Positions 20,382 to 28,716 of a stretch of 64,000 bases of DNA are shown one piece after another. The stretch spans positions 85,468-149,467 of the forward strand of contig CALHLE010000046.1 of assembly GCA_938034415.1 (NCBI GenBank), read 5' to 3'. The notes beneath the pieces are model-generated. The model was not told where the DNA came from and did no database searches. It saw only the letters and a list, made by a program, of their open reading frames with translations. This stretch comes from an uncultured Anaerolineae bacterium. GTDB taxonomy: Bacteria > Chloroflexota > Anaerolineae > J036 > Brachytrichaceae. The position numbers and the translations under genes are program-made. Each line of letters starts with the position of its first letter. Position 1 is the first letter of the stretch.

Positions 20382-23354
20382 TTATGCGATGCGCTTCGCT
20401 GATTCGACTTTGCGCTGCTTCGCCGAGGATCGCTCGGCGGACACGCGCGACTCGTCGGACTTCGCCTTCGTGGCCCGCCTCGATCGGGCGCGTGACGTCG
20501 CCGACTTAGACGGCTGAGTTGACGCGCCCAACCGACGCGCGCCACCGCTCACCACCTTGATCACTTTCCCCAACGCCGCTTCCAAATCTGCGCCCAAATG
20601 CAGCCGCAGAATGCGCCGCTGGTGCGCCTTGAGCGATTCAAAGTCGCCGAGCGCCTGCGCGCGAAGCAGTGTGCCGAACGAGAACGGCTCCCCCGCAATC
20701 AGCACGTCCTCCTGTGGATCGTAGGTCAGTTGCAGCGCCACGACGTTGTTCGCGCCGCCCTTGTGCAACTGTCCGGTGCTGTGCAAGAAGCGCGGCCCAT
20801 AGCCCACAGTGACCGGCACGCCGATCTTTTCGCGGATCAGGTGGCGCAGCTGCGTGAGCTGTTGGGCCACCGAGTCGGAATACGGCAAGTAGGCCTGAAT
20901 GGCTATATAGTCGCCAGGCTTGGCTTGACGCAGGAACTTATTAAGCTGACCGTTGGCCGAGCGGCTGGTCAACTCGTTGCTGAACGTGCCGCTTTGCTCG
21001 AACTCGTCAAGCAGCCGCCTCGTGTTGACTTTGCTCTCGGTGACGTTCGGCTCATCGAAGGGGTTGACGCCGATCACCACGCCGGCGATCGCCGTGGCAA
21101 ATTCCCAACGGAAGAACTCCGCGCCCAGGTCATAGGCGTCGCGCAGCGTTAAGGTGAGCACCGGCAGGCCGGCCTTAATGAGGTTGGCGACGAAGCGTTC
21201 GTAGGTCTCATCGCCAACCAGCCGCATATACACAAAGAAGCGATCAGGGCTGAGCGCAGCGACGCCTAATTTGTCATGCGCCGCATCGCGCAGCGTCACC
21301 AGCGCGCCATCCGCGCTCAGGTCGCCTTCCACCGGCACGATGCCGCGCTCCTGCTTGCCCAGGCTTTCGGCTATCAGTTGCTCGACCCAGTAGCCAAACG
21401 CTTCGATCCCCGGCGAGAGGATGAAAGTGACCTTGTCGCGTCCGTTCAAGGCCAACCCGCCCATGAGGGCACCAAGGTACAGGCCGGGATTGGTCGCGCT
21501 ATCCGGCTTGCACCAATGCGCCATCTGGGCCGCGCGCTCGAGCAATTTGGCGATATCCAGACCCTGCAAAGCCGCTGGCACCAATCCAAAGTAGGATAGC
21601 GCCGAGTAACGCCCGCCGATGTCCGCTGGGTTGATGAACACCCTGCCGAATCCCTCTTCGACAGCCAGGCGCTGCAGCGACGTACCTTCGTCGGTAATGG
21701 CGACGAAATGCTGGCCGGCCGTTTCGCCCACTGCCTCGTCCACCTTCGCGCGGAAATACTTATAGAAAGCGTTCACCTCCAGCGTGCTGCCCGACTTGCT
21801 GGCCACGATGAACAGGGTCTTCTTGAAATCGAGCCGGCGCTCCAGGCTCAGCACCGTCGTGGGATCGGTGGTGTCCAACACGTGCATCCGCAGGCCGGTC
21901 ACGCCTTCGGCGGGGGTAAAGGTCACGCGCATGACATCGGGCGCCAGCGAGCTGCCGCCCATGCCCAACACCACCGCATCGGTCATGCCCATGCTCCGGG
22001 CGTGTTCGCGGAAGGCGTGTAGTTCATCCACGCGCGGCTTCATCGTCTCGATCACCGAGAGCCAACCCAGGCGATTGCTGATGACCTTGATGTGCTCCGG
22101 AGCCGTCATCCACAACGACGCGTCGCGCTGCCACATGCGCGAGGCCGCCTTCATCTTCACCAGTTCCTCGACATAGCCCAGCGCCGACGACACGCCGGAT
22201 GCTTCGCCGCGCGCCACGACGGCTGCGCGTTTATCTTCGATGCCCTTCAGCAGCGACTCGAAGGCATCGGCGAACAGCTTGATGCCGTCGTCCTGTAGCT
22301 TTTGCAACACCTGCCGCATCGAAATGCCGGCTGCTTCGAGTTCCTCGAGCGTGCGTCGAGCTTCGTCCACCCCTTCGCGCAAAGTCGGCGCGACGACGCC
22401 ATGGTCGCGGAAGGCCTTCAGCGTCGCGGGCGGCAGCGTGTTCACCGTATGCTCGCCGATGAGCGCCTCAACGTAGTAGGTGTCCTTGTAGGCCGGGTTC
22501 TTCGTGCTGGTGCTCGCCCACAACACGCGCTGCGGGCGCGCCCCCTGGTCAGCCAGCGCTCTGAACTCCGGCTCTGAGAAGATGCGCTGGAAGATCTCAT
22601 AGGCCAGCTTAGCGTTGGCAATAGCCGCCTTGCCCTTCAAGGCTTGTAGCCGTTCGCGCTGCGCCATATCGTGCTCGGGTAACGCGGCGATCTTCTCATC
22701 GAGCAGCCTGTCCACTAGCGTATCCACCCGGCTGACGAAGAAGGAGGCGACCGAGGCCACGTTGAGCGACTGACCCTTCATCGCGCGCTCTTTCAAGCCG
22801 GCCAAGTAGGCGCGTGCAACGGCCTCGTAGCCGTCGAGCGAGAAGATCAGCGTCACGTTGATGTTAATGCCGTCGGCAATTAGCGTCTGGATGGCTGGGA
22901 TGCCTGCCGGCGTGGCCGGCACCTTAACCATCAGGTTCTTGCGACCCACGAGCTTGAACAGCCGCCGCGCCTCGCTCACCGTGCCTTCGTAGTCGTGCGC
23001 CAGCAGAGGCGACACCTCTAGGCTGACGTAGCCATCTAGGCCGTCGGTCTGTTCGTAGATCGGTTCGAGCAAGTCGGCCGCTGACTGAATGTCAGCGATG
23101 GCGAGCGATTCATAGATCGCGTTGGCGTCGGCGCCGCGCTGCGCCAGGGCAATGATGTCCGCGTCATAGTCGGCGCTGCCGGTGATGGCTTTCTCGAAGA
23201 TGGCCGGGTTCGAGGTCAGACCAAGGACGCCATAGTCATCAATCAGCGCCTGCATTTCGCCGGAGGTGATGATGCTGCGCTGAATGTTGTCGTACCAGAA
23301 GCTCTGGCCATACGTTCGCACTTCAAAGTTGGGATTTCCATTCTGGCTGGTCAT
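20382..23354 (-). CDS. Bifunctional transaldolase / glucose-6-phosphate isomerase
   Basis: A 990-residue natural fusion. Residues of about 1-365 are a class I transaldolase (GLTSNPAIFEKAI, NVTLIFSLDGYEAV and the Schiff-base Lys in NLMVKVPATPAG). From about 385 to 930 it is a phosphoglucose isomerase (VLGMGGSSLAPDV, VASKSGSTLEVN, GGRYSALSYFGLVPA). The last 54 residues are a Lys/Arg/Ser/Ala-rich tail of low complexity with no recognised domain. The fusion joins the non-oxidative pentose phosphate pathway to glycolysis and supplies glucose-6-phosphate for zwf downstream. Such tal-pgi fusions are known in several phyla. It lies between rpiB and gnd. Confidence 0.94.
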   Translation of the reverse strand: MTSQNGNPNFEVRTYGQSFWYDNIQRSIITSGEMQALIDDYGVLGLTSNPAIFEKAITGSADYDADIIALAQRGADANAIYESLAIADIQSAADLLEPIYEQTDGLDGYVSLEVSPLLAHDYEGTVSEARRLFKLVGRKNLMVKVPATPAGIPAIQTLIADGININVTLIFSLDGYEAVARAYLAGLKERAMKGQSLNVASVASFFVSRVDTLVDRLLDEKIAALPEHDMAQRERLQALKGKAAIANAKLAYEIFQRIFSEPEFRALADQGARPQRVLWASTSTKNPAYKDTYYVEALIGEHTVNTLPPATLKAFRDHGVVAPTLREGVDEARRTLEELEAAGISMRQVLQKLQDDGIKLFADAFESLLKGIEDKRAAVVARGEASGVSSALGYVEELVKMKAASRMWQRDASLWMTAPEHIKVISNRLGWLSVIETMKPRVDELHAFREHARSMGMTDAVVLGMGGSSLAPDVMRVTFTPAEGVTGLRMHVLDTTDPTTVLSLERRLDFKKTLFIVASKSGSTLEVNAFYKYFRAKVDEAVGETAGQHFVAITDEGTSLQRLAVEEGFGRVFINPADIGGRYSALSYFGLVPAALQGLDIAKLLERAAQMAHWCKPDSATNPGLYLGALMGGLALNGRDKVTFILSPGIEAFGYWVEQLIAESLGKQERGIVPVEGDLSADGALVTLRDAAHDKLGVAALSPDRFFVYMRLVGDETYERFVANLIKAGLPVLTLTLRDAYDLGAEFFRWEFATAIAGVVIGVNPFDEPNVTESKVNTRRLLDEFEQSGTFSNELTSRSANGQLNKFLRQAKPGDYIAIQAYLPYSDSVAQQLTQLRHLIREKIGVPVTVGYGPRFLHSTGQLHKGGANNVVALQLTYDPQEDVLIAGEPFSFGTLLRAQALGDFESLKAHQRRILRLHLGADLEAALGKVIKVVSGGARRLGASTQPSKSATSRARSRRATKAKSDESRVSAERSSAKQRKVESAKRIA

Positions 23355-23409
23355 AGCTTATGACAAAGATTCAGACGCGCCGTGCAGAGCGCGCGCCGTT
23401 GCTTGAATG

Positions 23410-23862
23410 TCAAGCGCAAGAATCGCGCTCCATTTGCTCAACTTTCTTCAGGCGGGCAACATAGCGCTCGATGCCGTTGAAGCGCGCGCCCAAAAATGCG
23501 CGCAGCGCTTCCGCCGCCAACTCGACGCCGATGATGCGCGCGCCGAACACAATCACGTTCATGTCATCGTGTTCCACGCCTTGGTGCGCGGAGTAGGTAT
23601 CGTGGCACACACAGGCGCGAATCCCGCGCATCTTGTTCGCAGCGATGCACGCGCCGACGCCGCTGCCGCAGATGAGCACCCCGCGTTCGGCCAGGCCGCG
23701 CTGGAGCGCCTCGCCCACGGCGCGCGCAAAGTCAGGATAATCGGATCGCTCCGTGTTAAACGCCCCAAAGTCCAGCACCTCGTGGCCGTCTTGCTTGAGG
23801 ATTTCGACAAGCGAGGCTTTGAGCGGAAAGCCGGCGTGGTCGGCTGCTATTGCAACTCGCAT
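23410..23862 (-). CDS. rpiB: Ribose-5-phosphate isomerase B
   Basis: A 150-residue RpiB that interconverts ribose-5-phosphate and ribulose-5-phosphate. Motifs are AIAADHAGF at the N-terminus, ICGSGVGACIAANK with the active-site Cys, and EHDDMNVIVFGAR. The start at 23862 (MRVAIAADH) matches the family N-terminus. An in-frame ATG three codons upstream lies inside a perfect TATAAT, so an mRNA from that box would start at the 23862 ATG. It is the first gene of the pentose phosphate run and is divergent from glgP. Confidence 0.93.
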   Translation of the reverse strand: MRVAIAADHAGFPLKASLVEILKQDGHEVLDFGAFNTERSDYPDFARAVGEALQRGLAERGVLICGSGVGACIAANKMRGIRACVCHDTYSAHQGVEHDDMNVIVFGARIIGVELAAEALRAFLGARFNGIERYVARLKKVEQMERDSCA

Positions 23863-23869
23863 CTGCTTC

Positions 23870-23875
23870 ATTATA
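23870..23875 (-). promoter_or_regulatory. TATAAT -10 box of rpiB, 7 nt before start (leaderless candidate)
   Basis: A perfect TATAAT on the minus strand ends 7 nt before the rpiB ATG at 23862, with no Shine-Dalgarno sequence between. The -35 is weak (CTGGAT at 18 nt). It probably drives the whole rpiB-pgl unit. Confidence 0.5.
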
Positions 23876-23930
23876 TGCGGCGAACCGATCTTTATCCAGT
23901 TTCGCCTCGTGCAGTCCGGCCATCATACGA

Positions 23931-23958
23931 CTGTCATTTCACGGCCGCATACTATAAT
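23931..23958 (+). promoter_or_regulatory. glgP promoter
   Basis: A consensus -10 TATAAT (23953-23958) lies 16 nt downstream of CTGTCA (23931-23936), a four-of-six match to TTGACA. It leaves an mRNA leader of about 155 nt before the glgP start and is back-to-back with the rpiB promoter. Confidence 0.6.
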
Positions 23959-24014
23959 CATCGAGAGTTTTACCAGTTTACTTTCCGCAAACCGCCGTGG
24001 GCTACAGCACGAGC

Positions 24015-24055
24015 GCCCAGGGCGTGACTCGTATGGTGCGCGCATCACCCTGGGC
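24015..24055 (+). promoter_or_regulatory. Hairpin in the glgP leader
   Basis: GCCCAGGG (24015-24022) is perfectly complementary to CCCTGGGC (24048-24055), with GTGA/TCA extending the pairing across a one-base bulge. It lies in the leader 65 nt before the start codon. There is no T-run, so it is not an intrinsic terminator; a role in translation or mRNA stability is possible. Confidence 0.4.
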
Positions 24056-24119
24056 TGGCGCGTGCAGGTCCCAGACCCGCGGATTGCGGTGCAATTTAAG
24101 GAATCATCAGGAGGTATCT

Positions 24120-26309
24120 GTGTCAGAGATCGTCGTTGAGTCTCTCTGCAGCCTGTTGCCGAAACGCATTCAGAAGCTGGGAGAGATTGCTTACAACCTT
24201 TGGTGGACTTGGCATCCCGAAGCGCAACGCATCTTCCAACGCATCGATCCGGTGTTGTGGGAGGAGGTGTATCACAATCCGGTCAAATTCCTGCGTCGCG
24301 TGCCGCGCAAGGCGCTCACAGACGCGATCAAGGATCGGCGCCTGCTGGACGCTTACGACCGCGCCGCAGCCGAGTTCACCGCCTACATGAACGGCCGTGA
24401 AAGCGGCAACAGCAAACCCTGGTTTGAAAGCGACGCTCACGCATGGCCAACGCAGCGGGGTGTCGTGGCTTACTTTTCGTTCGAGTTCGGCCTGACCGAG
24501 GCGCTGCCGATGTACGCCGGCGGACTCGGCGTCTTGGCCGCCGACCACCTCAAGGAGGCCAGCGACCTGGGCGTGCCGATGGTCGGGTTGGGCTTCCTCT
24601 ATCTGCAGGGCTACTTCCGCCAGCGGATCACCGAGGACGGCTGGCAGGAAGCCGAGTATGAGCATCTCGATTTCGAGCAGTTGCCGATCATCCAGGTGCA
24701 CGACGATGCCGGCGACCCGCTGGTGCTGTGCGTGGAATTGCCGGGGCGCTGCGTGTACTTCAACTTGTGGAAGGCCCAGGTGGGGCGGGTGCCGCTCTAC
24801 CTGATAGACACCGACCTGCCGGAGAACGCGCCTCAGGACCGCGTGCTCACACAGCGCCTGTATAGCCCCGATCCCGACACACGCATCAACCAGGAGATGG
24901 TGCTGGGCATCGGCGGCGTGCGCGCGCTGCGCGCGTTGAAGATCAACCCGGCCGTCTGGCACATGAACGAGGGGCACTCCGCGTTCAGCACGCTCGAACG
25001 CGCCCGCGAGCTGGTCAAACAGGGCATGAGCTTCGAGCAGGCCAGGGAGATAGTGCGCCAGAGCACGGTGTTCACCACTCATACACCCGTGCCCGCCGGC
25101 AACGACCGCTTCCCGAAGTGGCAGATAGACCAACACCTGAACGGCCTGTGGAACGAGCTGGGACTCACCCGCGAGGAGTTCATGGCGCTGGCGGAGGACG
25201 AAGGGGCTTTTGGGATGACGCCGCTGGCGCTGCGCATGTCGGCCAAGGCCAACGGTGTGAGCGAGCTGCACGGCGAGGTCTCGCGCGCGATGTGGCGGTG
25301 GGTATACCCTAATCAGCCCCCACCGATCTCGCACATCACCAACGGCGTGCACACGGCCACCTGGCTGGCGCGACGGATGCGCCGGCTGTTCGACGAATAT
25401 CTCGGCGCCGGCTGGTACGCCCGCTTGGACGACCCGGCCACTTGGCAGCTCATCCACGAGATCCCCGACGACGAGCTGTGGGCGGTGCGCAAACACCTCA
25501 AGCGCAAGCTGGCCCAGTTCATGCGCGAGCGCGCCCGCGCCAAGTGGGTCACGCACAGCCAGCACCCGGTGCAGACCATTGCCAGCGGCGTGATGATTGA
25601 CCCCAACGCGCTAACCATCGGCTTCGCGCGTCGGTTCGCCACTTATAAGCGCGCCTCGCTCATCCTGCGCGACATCCCGCGATTGCTGCGCATCCTCAAC
25701 AATCCGGCGCGGCCTGTGCAGATCATCTACGCCGGCAAAGCGCATCCTAACGACGAGCCTGGCAAGCGCCTCATCCAGGAGCTGTATCGGGTGATCAAGA
25801 ACGCCGATACCGCCGGGCGCATGGTGTTTATTGAGGACTACGACATCAACGTGGCACGCCATCTGGTTCAGGGCGTGGACGTGTGGATGAACACGCCGCG
25901 CAGGCCCTACGAGGCCAGCGGCACGAGCGGCATGAAGGCCGCGCTCAACGGCGCGATCAACTTCAGCGTACTTGACGGCTGGTGGCGCGAGGCGTATGAC
26001 GGGACAAACGGCTGGGCCATCGGCGAAGACCGCGCCTATGACAGCCCGGAAGAACAAGATCGAGTAGACTGCGAGTCGCTGTTCAATACCCTGGAGCACG
26101 AGATCGTCCCGCTCTACTACGACACGGACGACGACGGCATCCCGCATCGCTGGCTACAGCGCGCGAAAGCATCCATCGCCTCGATTGCGCCGCGCTTCAG
26201 CACCCGCCGCATGCTGAAGCAGTATGTCGAGGAGATGTATGCGCCGCTGGTCAACCACTCGGCTGAGACTTCAAGCGGGCGCCTGGTCGGCGAACCGCTG
26301 CGGGTGTGA
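24120..26309 (+). CDS. glgP: Alpha-glucan (glycogen) phosphorylase, GT35
   Basis: A 729-residue phosphorylase that releases glucose-1-phosphate from glycogen or maltodextrins with PLP as cofactor. It has the N-terminal DUF3417-type segment (YNLWWTWHPEAQRIF) of the short bacterial/archaeal type, AYFSFEFGLTEALPMYAGGLG, WHMNEGHSAFSTLER, FTTHTPVPAGNDRFP, IGFARRFATYKRA and the C-terminal EASGTSGMKAALNG. The start is a GTG preceded at 5 nt by AGGAGG, the best ribosome site in the window; earlier in-frame starts give 41 residues unlike the family. Divergent rpiB-pgl genes suggest that the released hexose phosphate enters the pentose phosphate route. Confidence 0.95.
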   Translation: MSEIVVESLCSLLPKRIQKLGEIAYNLWWTWHPEAQRIFQRIDPVLWEEVYHNPVKFLRRVPRKALTDAIKDRRLLDAYDRAAAEFTAYMNGRESGNSKPWFESDAHAWPTQRGVVAYFSFEFGLTEALPMYAGGLGVLAADHLKEASDLGVPMVGLGFLYLQGYFRQRITEDGWQEAEYEHLDFEQLPIIQVHDDAGDPLVLCVELPGRCVYFNLWKAQVGRVPLYLIDTDLPENAPQDRVLTQRLYSPDPDTRINQEMVLGIGGVRALRALKINPAVWHMNEGHSAFSTLERARELVKQGMSFEQAREIVRQSTVFTTHTPVPAGNDRFPKWQIDQHLNGLWNELGLTREEFMALAEDEGAFGMTPLALRMSAKANGVSELHGEVSRAMWRWVYPNQPPPISHITNGVHTATWLARRMRRLFDEYLGAGWYARLDDPATWQLIHEIPDDELWAVRKHLKRKLAQFMRERARAKWVTHSQHPVQTIASGVMIDPNALTIGFARRFATYKRASLILRDIPRLLRILNNPARPVQIIYAGKAHPNDEPGKRLIQELYRVIKNADTAGRMVFIEDYDINVARHLVQGVDVWMNTPRRPYEASGTSGMKAALNGAINFSVLDGWWREAYDGTNGWAIGEDRAYDSPEEQDRVDCESLFNTLEHEIVPLYYDTDDDGIPHRWLQRAKASIASIAPRFSTRRMLKQYVEEMYAPLVNHSAETSSGRLVGEPLRV

Positions 26310-26347
26310 ACGTGTAGCCCATCCACAGCGCAGCGCGCTTGGGGCCG

Positions 26348-27370
26348 CTATCGAGCGGCAAAATGCGCATCCAGTAGCGCGATGACGGCGCGCGGCTCAT
26401 CCCAATGAGCCAGCGCGCCGGCGTTCGGCAGCGATTGAATGCGCCAGTTCGGCTTGTTGCAAAACTCACCCACCAGCTCATAGCCGGCAAAAGGGTCCTG
26501 GCCGAAGATCGCCAAACACGGCTGCGGCAACTCGCGATATACCTCTAGGATAGTCGGGGTAAAGAGCTGGAAGGCGAGGAAGTAATACGGCGCATTTTCG
26601 GCAAGCGGCTGGTGGCTGGTGGCGTAGGCGTAATCCACCAGCGAGCGATTGAGCCGAGTGCGGCGGCTGGATTGTAGAAAGAAACGCAAGCCCAAGCGCG
26701 AGGTGAGCAAGTCATAGATCGGACGACGCCAGACCGGCACGCGCAGCGCGCTGAGGAGCAGATTGCTGGCGCGCAGCGACCTGCTGCGATAGCTGAAGCC
26801 GGTTGGGGAGAGGAAAGCCAGCGAGCGAAACAGCGACGGGCGCGCCTGCGCCGCCAGGGCGAGAAACTCGCTCCCCAGCGACAACGCCACTGCATCTACG
26901 CTCGCGCCGTCCAACTCTTGCTCGATTAGGTCAAGGATAGCATCGCGAAACAGCTTCGGCTTATAGGCGCGGTCACTCCGATCCGAGAAGCCGTAGCCCG
27001 GAAAGTCCAGGGCAATCACCCGCCGCGACTGCGCATAATGCTCATAAAGTGGCTTCATCTCGAACGATGAAGCCGCCGCATTAATCGAGTGAAGCAAAAC
27101 CAGCGGCGGCGCGCCCTTGCGAAGCGGTCCGGCGACGTAGTACGCCAACTGTCCTGCGCGTCGCCCACGGAAACGAACCAACTCGCCATCAAGTGCTGCC
27201 GTCAGCGGCACGTTGTGATTGACATAGTTGCGCGACCAGGCGATCAACGACAGGCCCAGCCCTAGAAAGGCGCCCATGGCAGCGGCTAACGCAACGGGCT
27301 GCAGAGCCGGTTGACCAGGCGATGTGCGATCTGGCGTAGATGTGATGTTCCGTGTAGGCGTCTGCGGCAT
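26348..27370 (-). CDS. Membrane-anchored alpha/beta hydrolase
   Basis: A 340-residue alpha/beta-hydrolase-fold protein. After a polar N-terminus a hydrophobic stretch (about residues 26-47, ALAAAMGAFLGLGLSLIAW) probably anchors it in the membrane. Core motifs are LVLLHSINAAASSFEM (oxyanion strand), DFPGYGFSDRSDR, the nucleophile elbow ALSLGSEF, a likely acid in FGQDPFAGYE, and His in ALAHWDEP. The start at 27370 has AAGGAA 9 nt upstream; an extended frame would add 47 residues without family resemblance. It is convergent with glgP. Substrate unknown; it could be an esterase, haloperoxidase-like enzyme or lipid hydrolase. Confidence 0.75.
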   Translation of the reverse strand: MPQTPTRNITSTPDRTSPGQPALQPVALAAAMGAFLGLGLSLIAWSRNYVNHNVPLTAALDGELVRFRGRRAGQLAYYVAGPLRKGAPPLVLLHSINAAASSFEMKPLYEHYAQSRRVIALDFPGYGFSDRSDRAYKPKLFRDAILDLIEQELDGASVDAVALSLGSEFLALAAQARPSLFRSLAFLSPTGFSYRSRSLRASNLLLSALRVPVWRRPIYDLLTSRLGLRFFLQSSRRTRLNRSLVDYAYATSHQPLAENAPYYFLAFQLFTPTILEVYRELPQPCLAIFGQDPFAGYELVGEFCNKPNWRIQSLPNAGALAHWDEPRAVIALLDAHFAAR

Positions 27371-27618
27371 AGAGCAATTTCCTTTCGTATTGGATGAGGT
27401 CGCAGTTGTTCTCCTCGCGGACAGGCCGCGTATCCATATATCAGCCCAGCATTGCAGATAAGAATCGGCATAGGCCGCCGTTGCACCGTTGCGCATCCGA
27501 TGATAGCGCAAGCGTAGCGGAGGATGTTAAGCTGCCGGTTCTGCCCTGAATGCGCAGCAAACCAAGCGCCCAAAACGTCAGCGATGAGCAGGTGCCCCTG
27601 CATCAGGCAAAGGTGCGC

Positions 27619-28716
27619 CTAAACGGCGCTCACCCTGTCGCGGAGGAACGCTGCGCGGCGATCTATTTCGTCTTTATCTTGCGCCGCGCGGAGGATGAAG
27701 AGAGGGCCGTAATCCTGTATGGCCAGCGAAGCCGCCACCGCGCCGGCGATCGCTGCGCGCACGGGATCGCCATGTGCGACGAAATCGGCCATGAAACCGC
27801 CGCAAAACGCATCTCCGGCGCCGGTCACATCCACGACAAGCACCGGCAGCGCCGGCACATGCCAAAATCGCCTGCTGCGGCGCTCGTGCACCAGCGCGCC
27901 ATCTGCGCCGAGTTTGAGCACCACCACGCGCGGCCCGCGCTCGGCGAACCACTCGGCGCATTGCCGGACATCTACCTTCGCCGGTTCGTCATACAGCAGG
28001 CTTTTAACTTCTTGGACGCTGGGCAGAAAGACGTCCACCTGGGCCAGCATCGCTTCCACGTATGGCATTAGCCTCGGTCGCATCGCGCGCTCGCCCGGGT
28101 CGGCGCTGACGATGCTGACGCCATGGCGTCGCGCCACCTCGGGCAGATACCGCTGCGCGCGAATGCTGCTTGGGGCGACGTGCAGCCCAACTGCCGGTTT
28201 GCCGCCTTCGCCGGACGGTGATCCGGGAGGATCAGGAGTGAGCGGCGAGGAAGCGGTGGCCGGATGAAGCGCCGATGCGTATAGCTCAAAGTCTTCGGGA
28301 GTAAAAGCGAGCGGCTCGTAGCAATGCGGATCGTCCTGTCCGGGCGTAGAATGCACGTAGTCGCGCAGCGCAGCCGGCAACGGCAAGCCCCAGCGGGCAA
28401 AGTGCTTGGCCGGTTCGGTATCTACGCGCGTGTTCTCATCGAGGTAGGCGTAGAACGTGCGATGATCCTGTGAGCCAGGCACCCGACGAATGCCGCGCAC
28501 ATCGAAGCCACAGTCGCGCAGGTCATCCAGCCAACTTGCGGGGTAATTATCGCCAACGCGGGCGAGGATGGCGACGCGCTCCAGCCACACCCGCGCGCCG
28601 GCGGCAGCGTAGAGCGCATTGCCGCCCATCTCCATCAGCCGCGCTTCGCCGCGGGCCGTGATGATGTAATCGGTGCGCAGCCCGCCGCAACACAACAACG
28701 CGGGCACCCGGTTCAC
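27619..28716 (-). CDS. PfkB-family carbohydrate kinase
   Basis: A 365-residue ribokinase-like sugar kinase. The C-terminal anion-hole/catalytic motif VTGAGDAFCGGFMADF is complete, and the N-terminal EMGGNALYAAAGARVW corresponds to the substrate-side GG motif. The preferred start is a GTG that overlaps the upstream stop as GTGA (4-nt overlap), so the protein is translationally coupled to the BtpA-family gene. Residues of about 152-172 (SSPLTPDPPGSPSGEGG region) are low-complexity, rich in Pro/Gly/Ser, and look like an in-frame insertion. Kinase substrate is unknown; PfkB-BtpA/SgcQ pairs occur in sugar or nucleoside catabolic loci. Confidence 0.85.
   Translation of the reverse strand: MNRVPALLCCGGLRTDYIITARGEARLMEMGGNALYAAAGARVWLERVAILARVGDNYPASWLDDLRDCGFDVRGIRRVPGSQDHRTFYAYLDENTRVDTEPAKHFARWGLPLPAALRDYVHSTPGQDDPHCYEPLAFTPEDFELYASALHPATASSPLTPDPPGSPSGEGGKPAVGLHVAPSSIRAQRYLPEVARRHGVSIVSADPGERAMRPRLMPYVEAMLAQVDVFLPSVQEVKSLLYDEPAKVDVRQCAEWFAERGPRVVVLKLGADGALVHERRSRRFWHVPALPVLVVDVTGAGDAFCGGFMADFVAHGDPVRAAIAGAVAASLAIQDYGPLFILRAAQDKDEIDRRAAFLRDRVSAV
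28199..28262. repeat. Palindrome-bearing insertion inside the PfkB-family gene
   Basis: This in-frame segment encodes a low-complexity Pro/Ser/Gly stretch absent from typical PfkB kinases. It contains a perfect hairpin, TGATCC-GGGA-GGATCA (28219-28234). The pattern resembles REP-like palindromic units whose translation gives PLTP..PSGEGG-type peptides. Confidence 0.4.

Noticed and set aside
24123..25565. A 480-codon open frame opposite glgP
   Set aside because: Its sequence is the usual shadow composition, with no start signal and no motif, while the plus-strand frame is unmistakably a phosphorylase.
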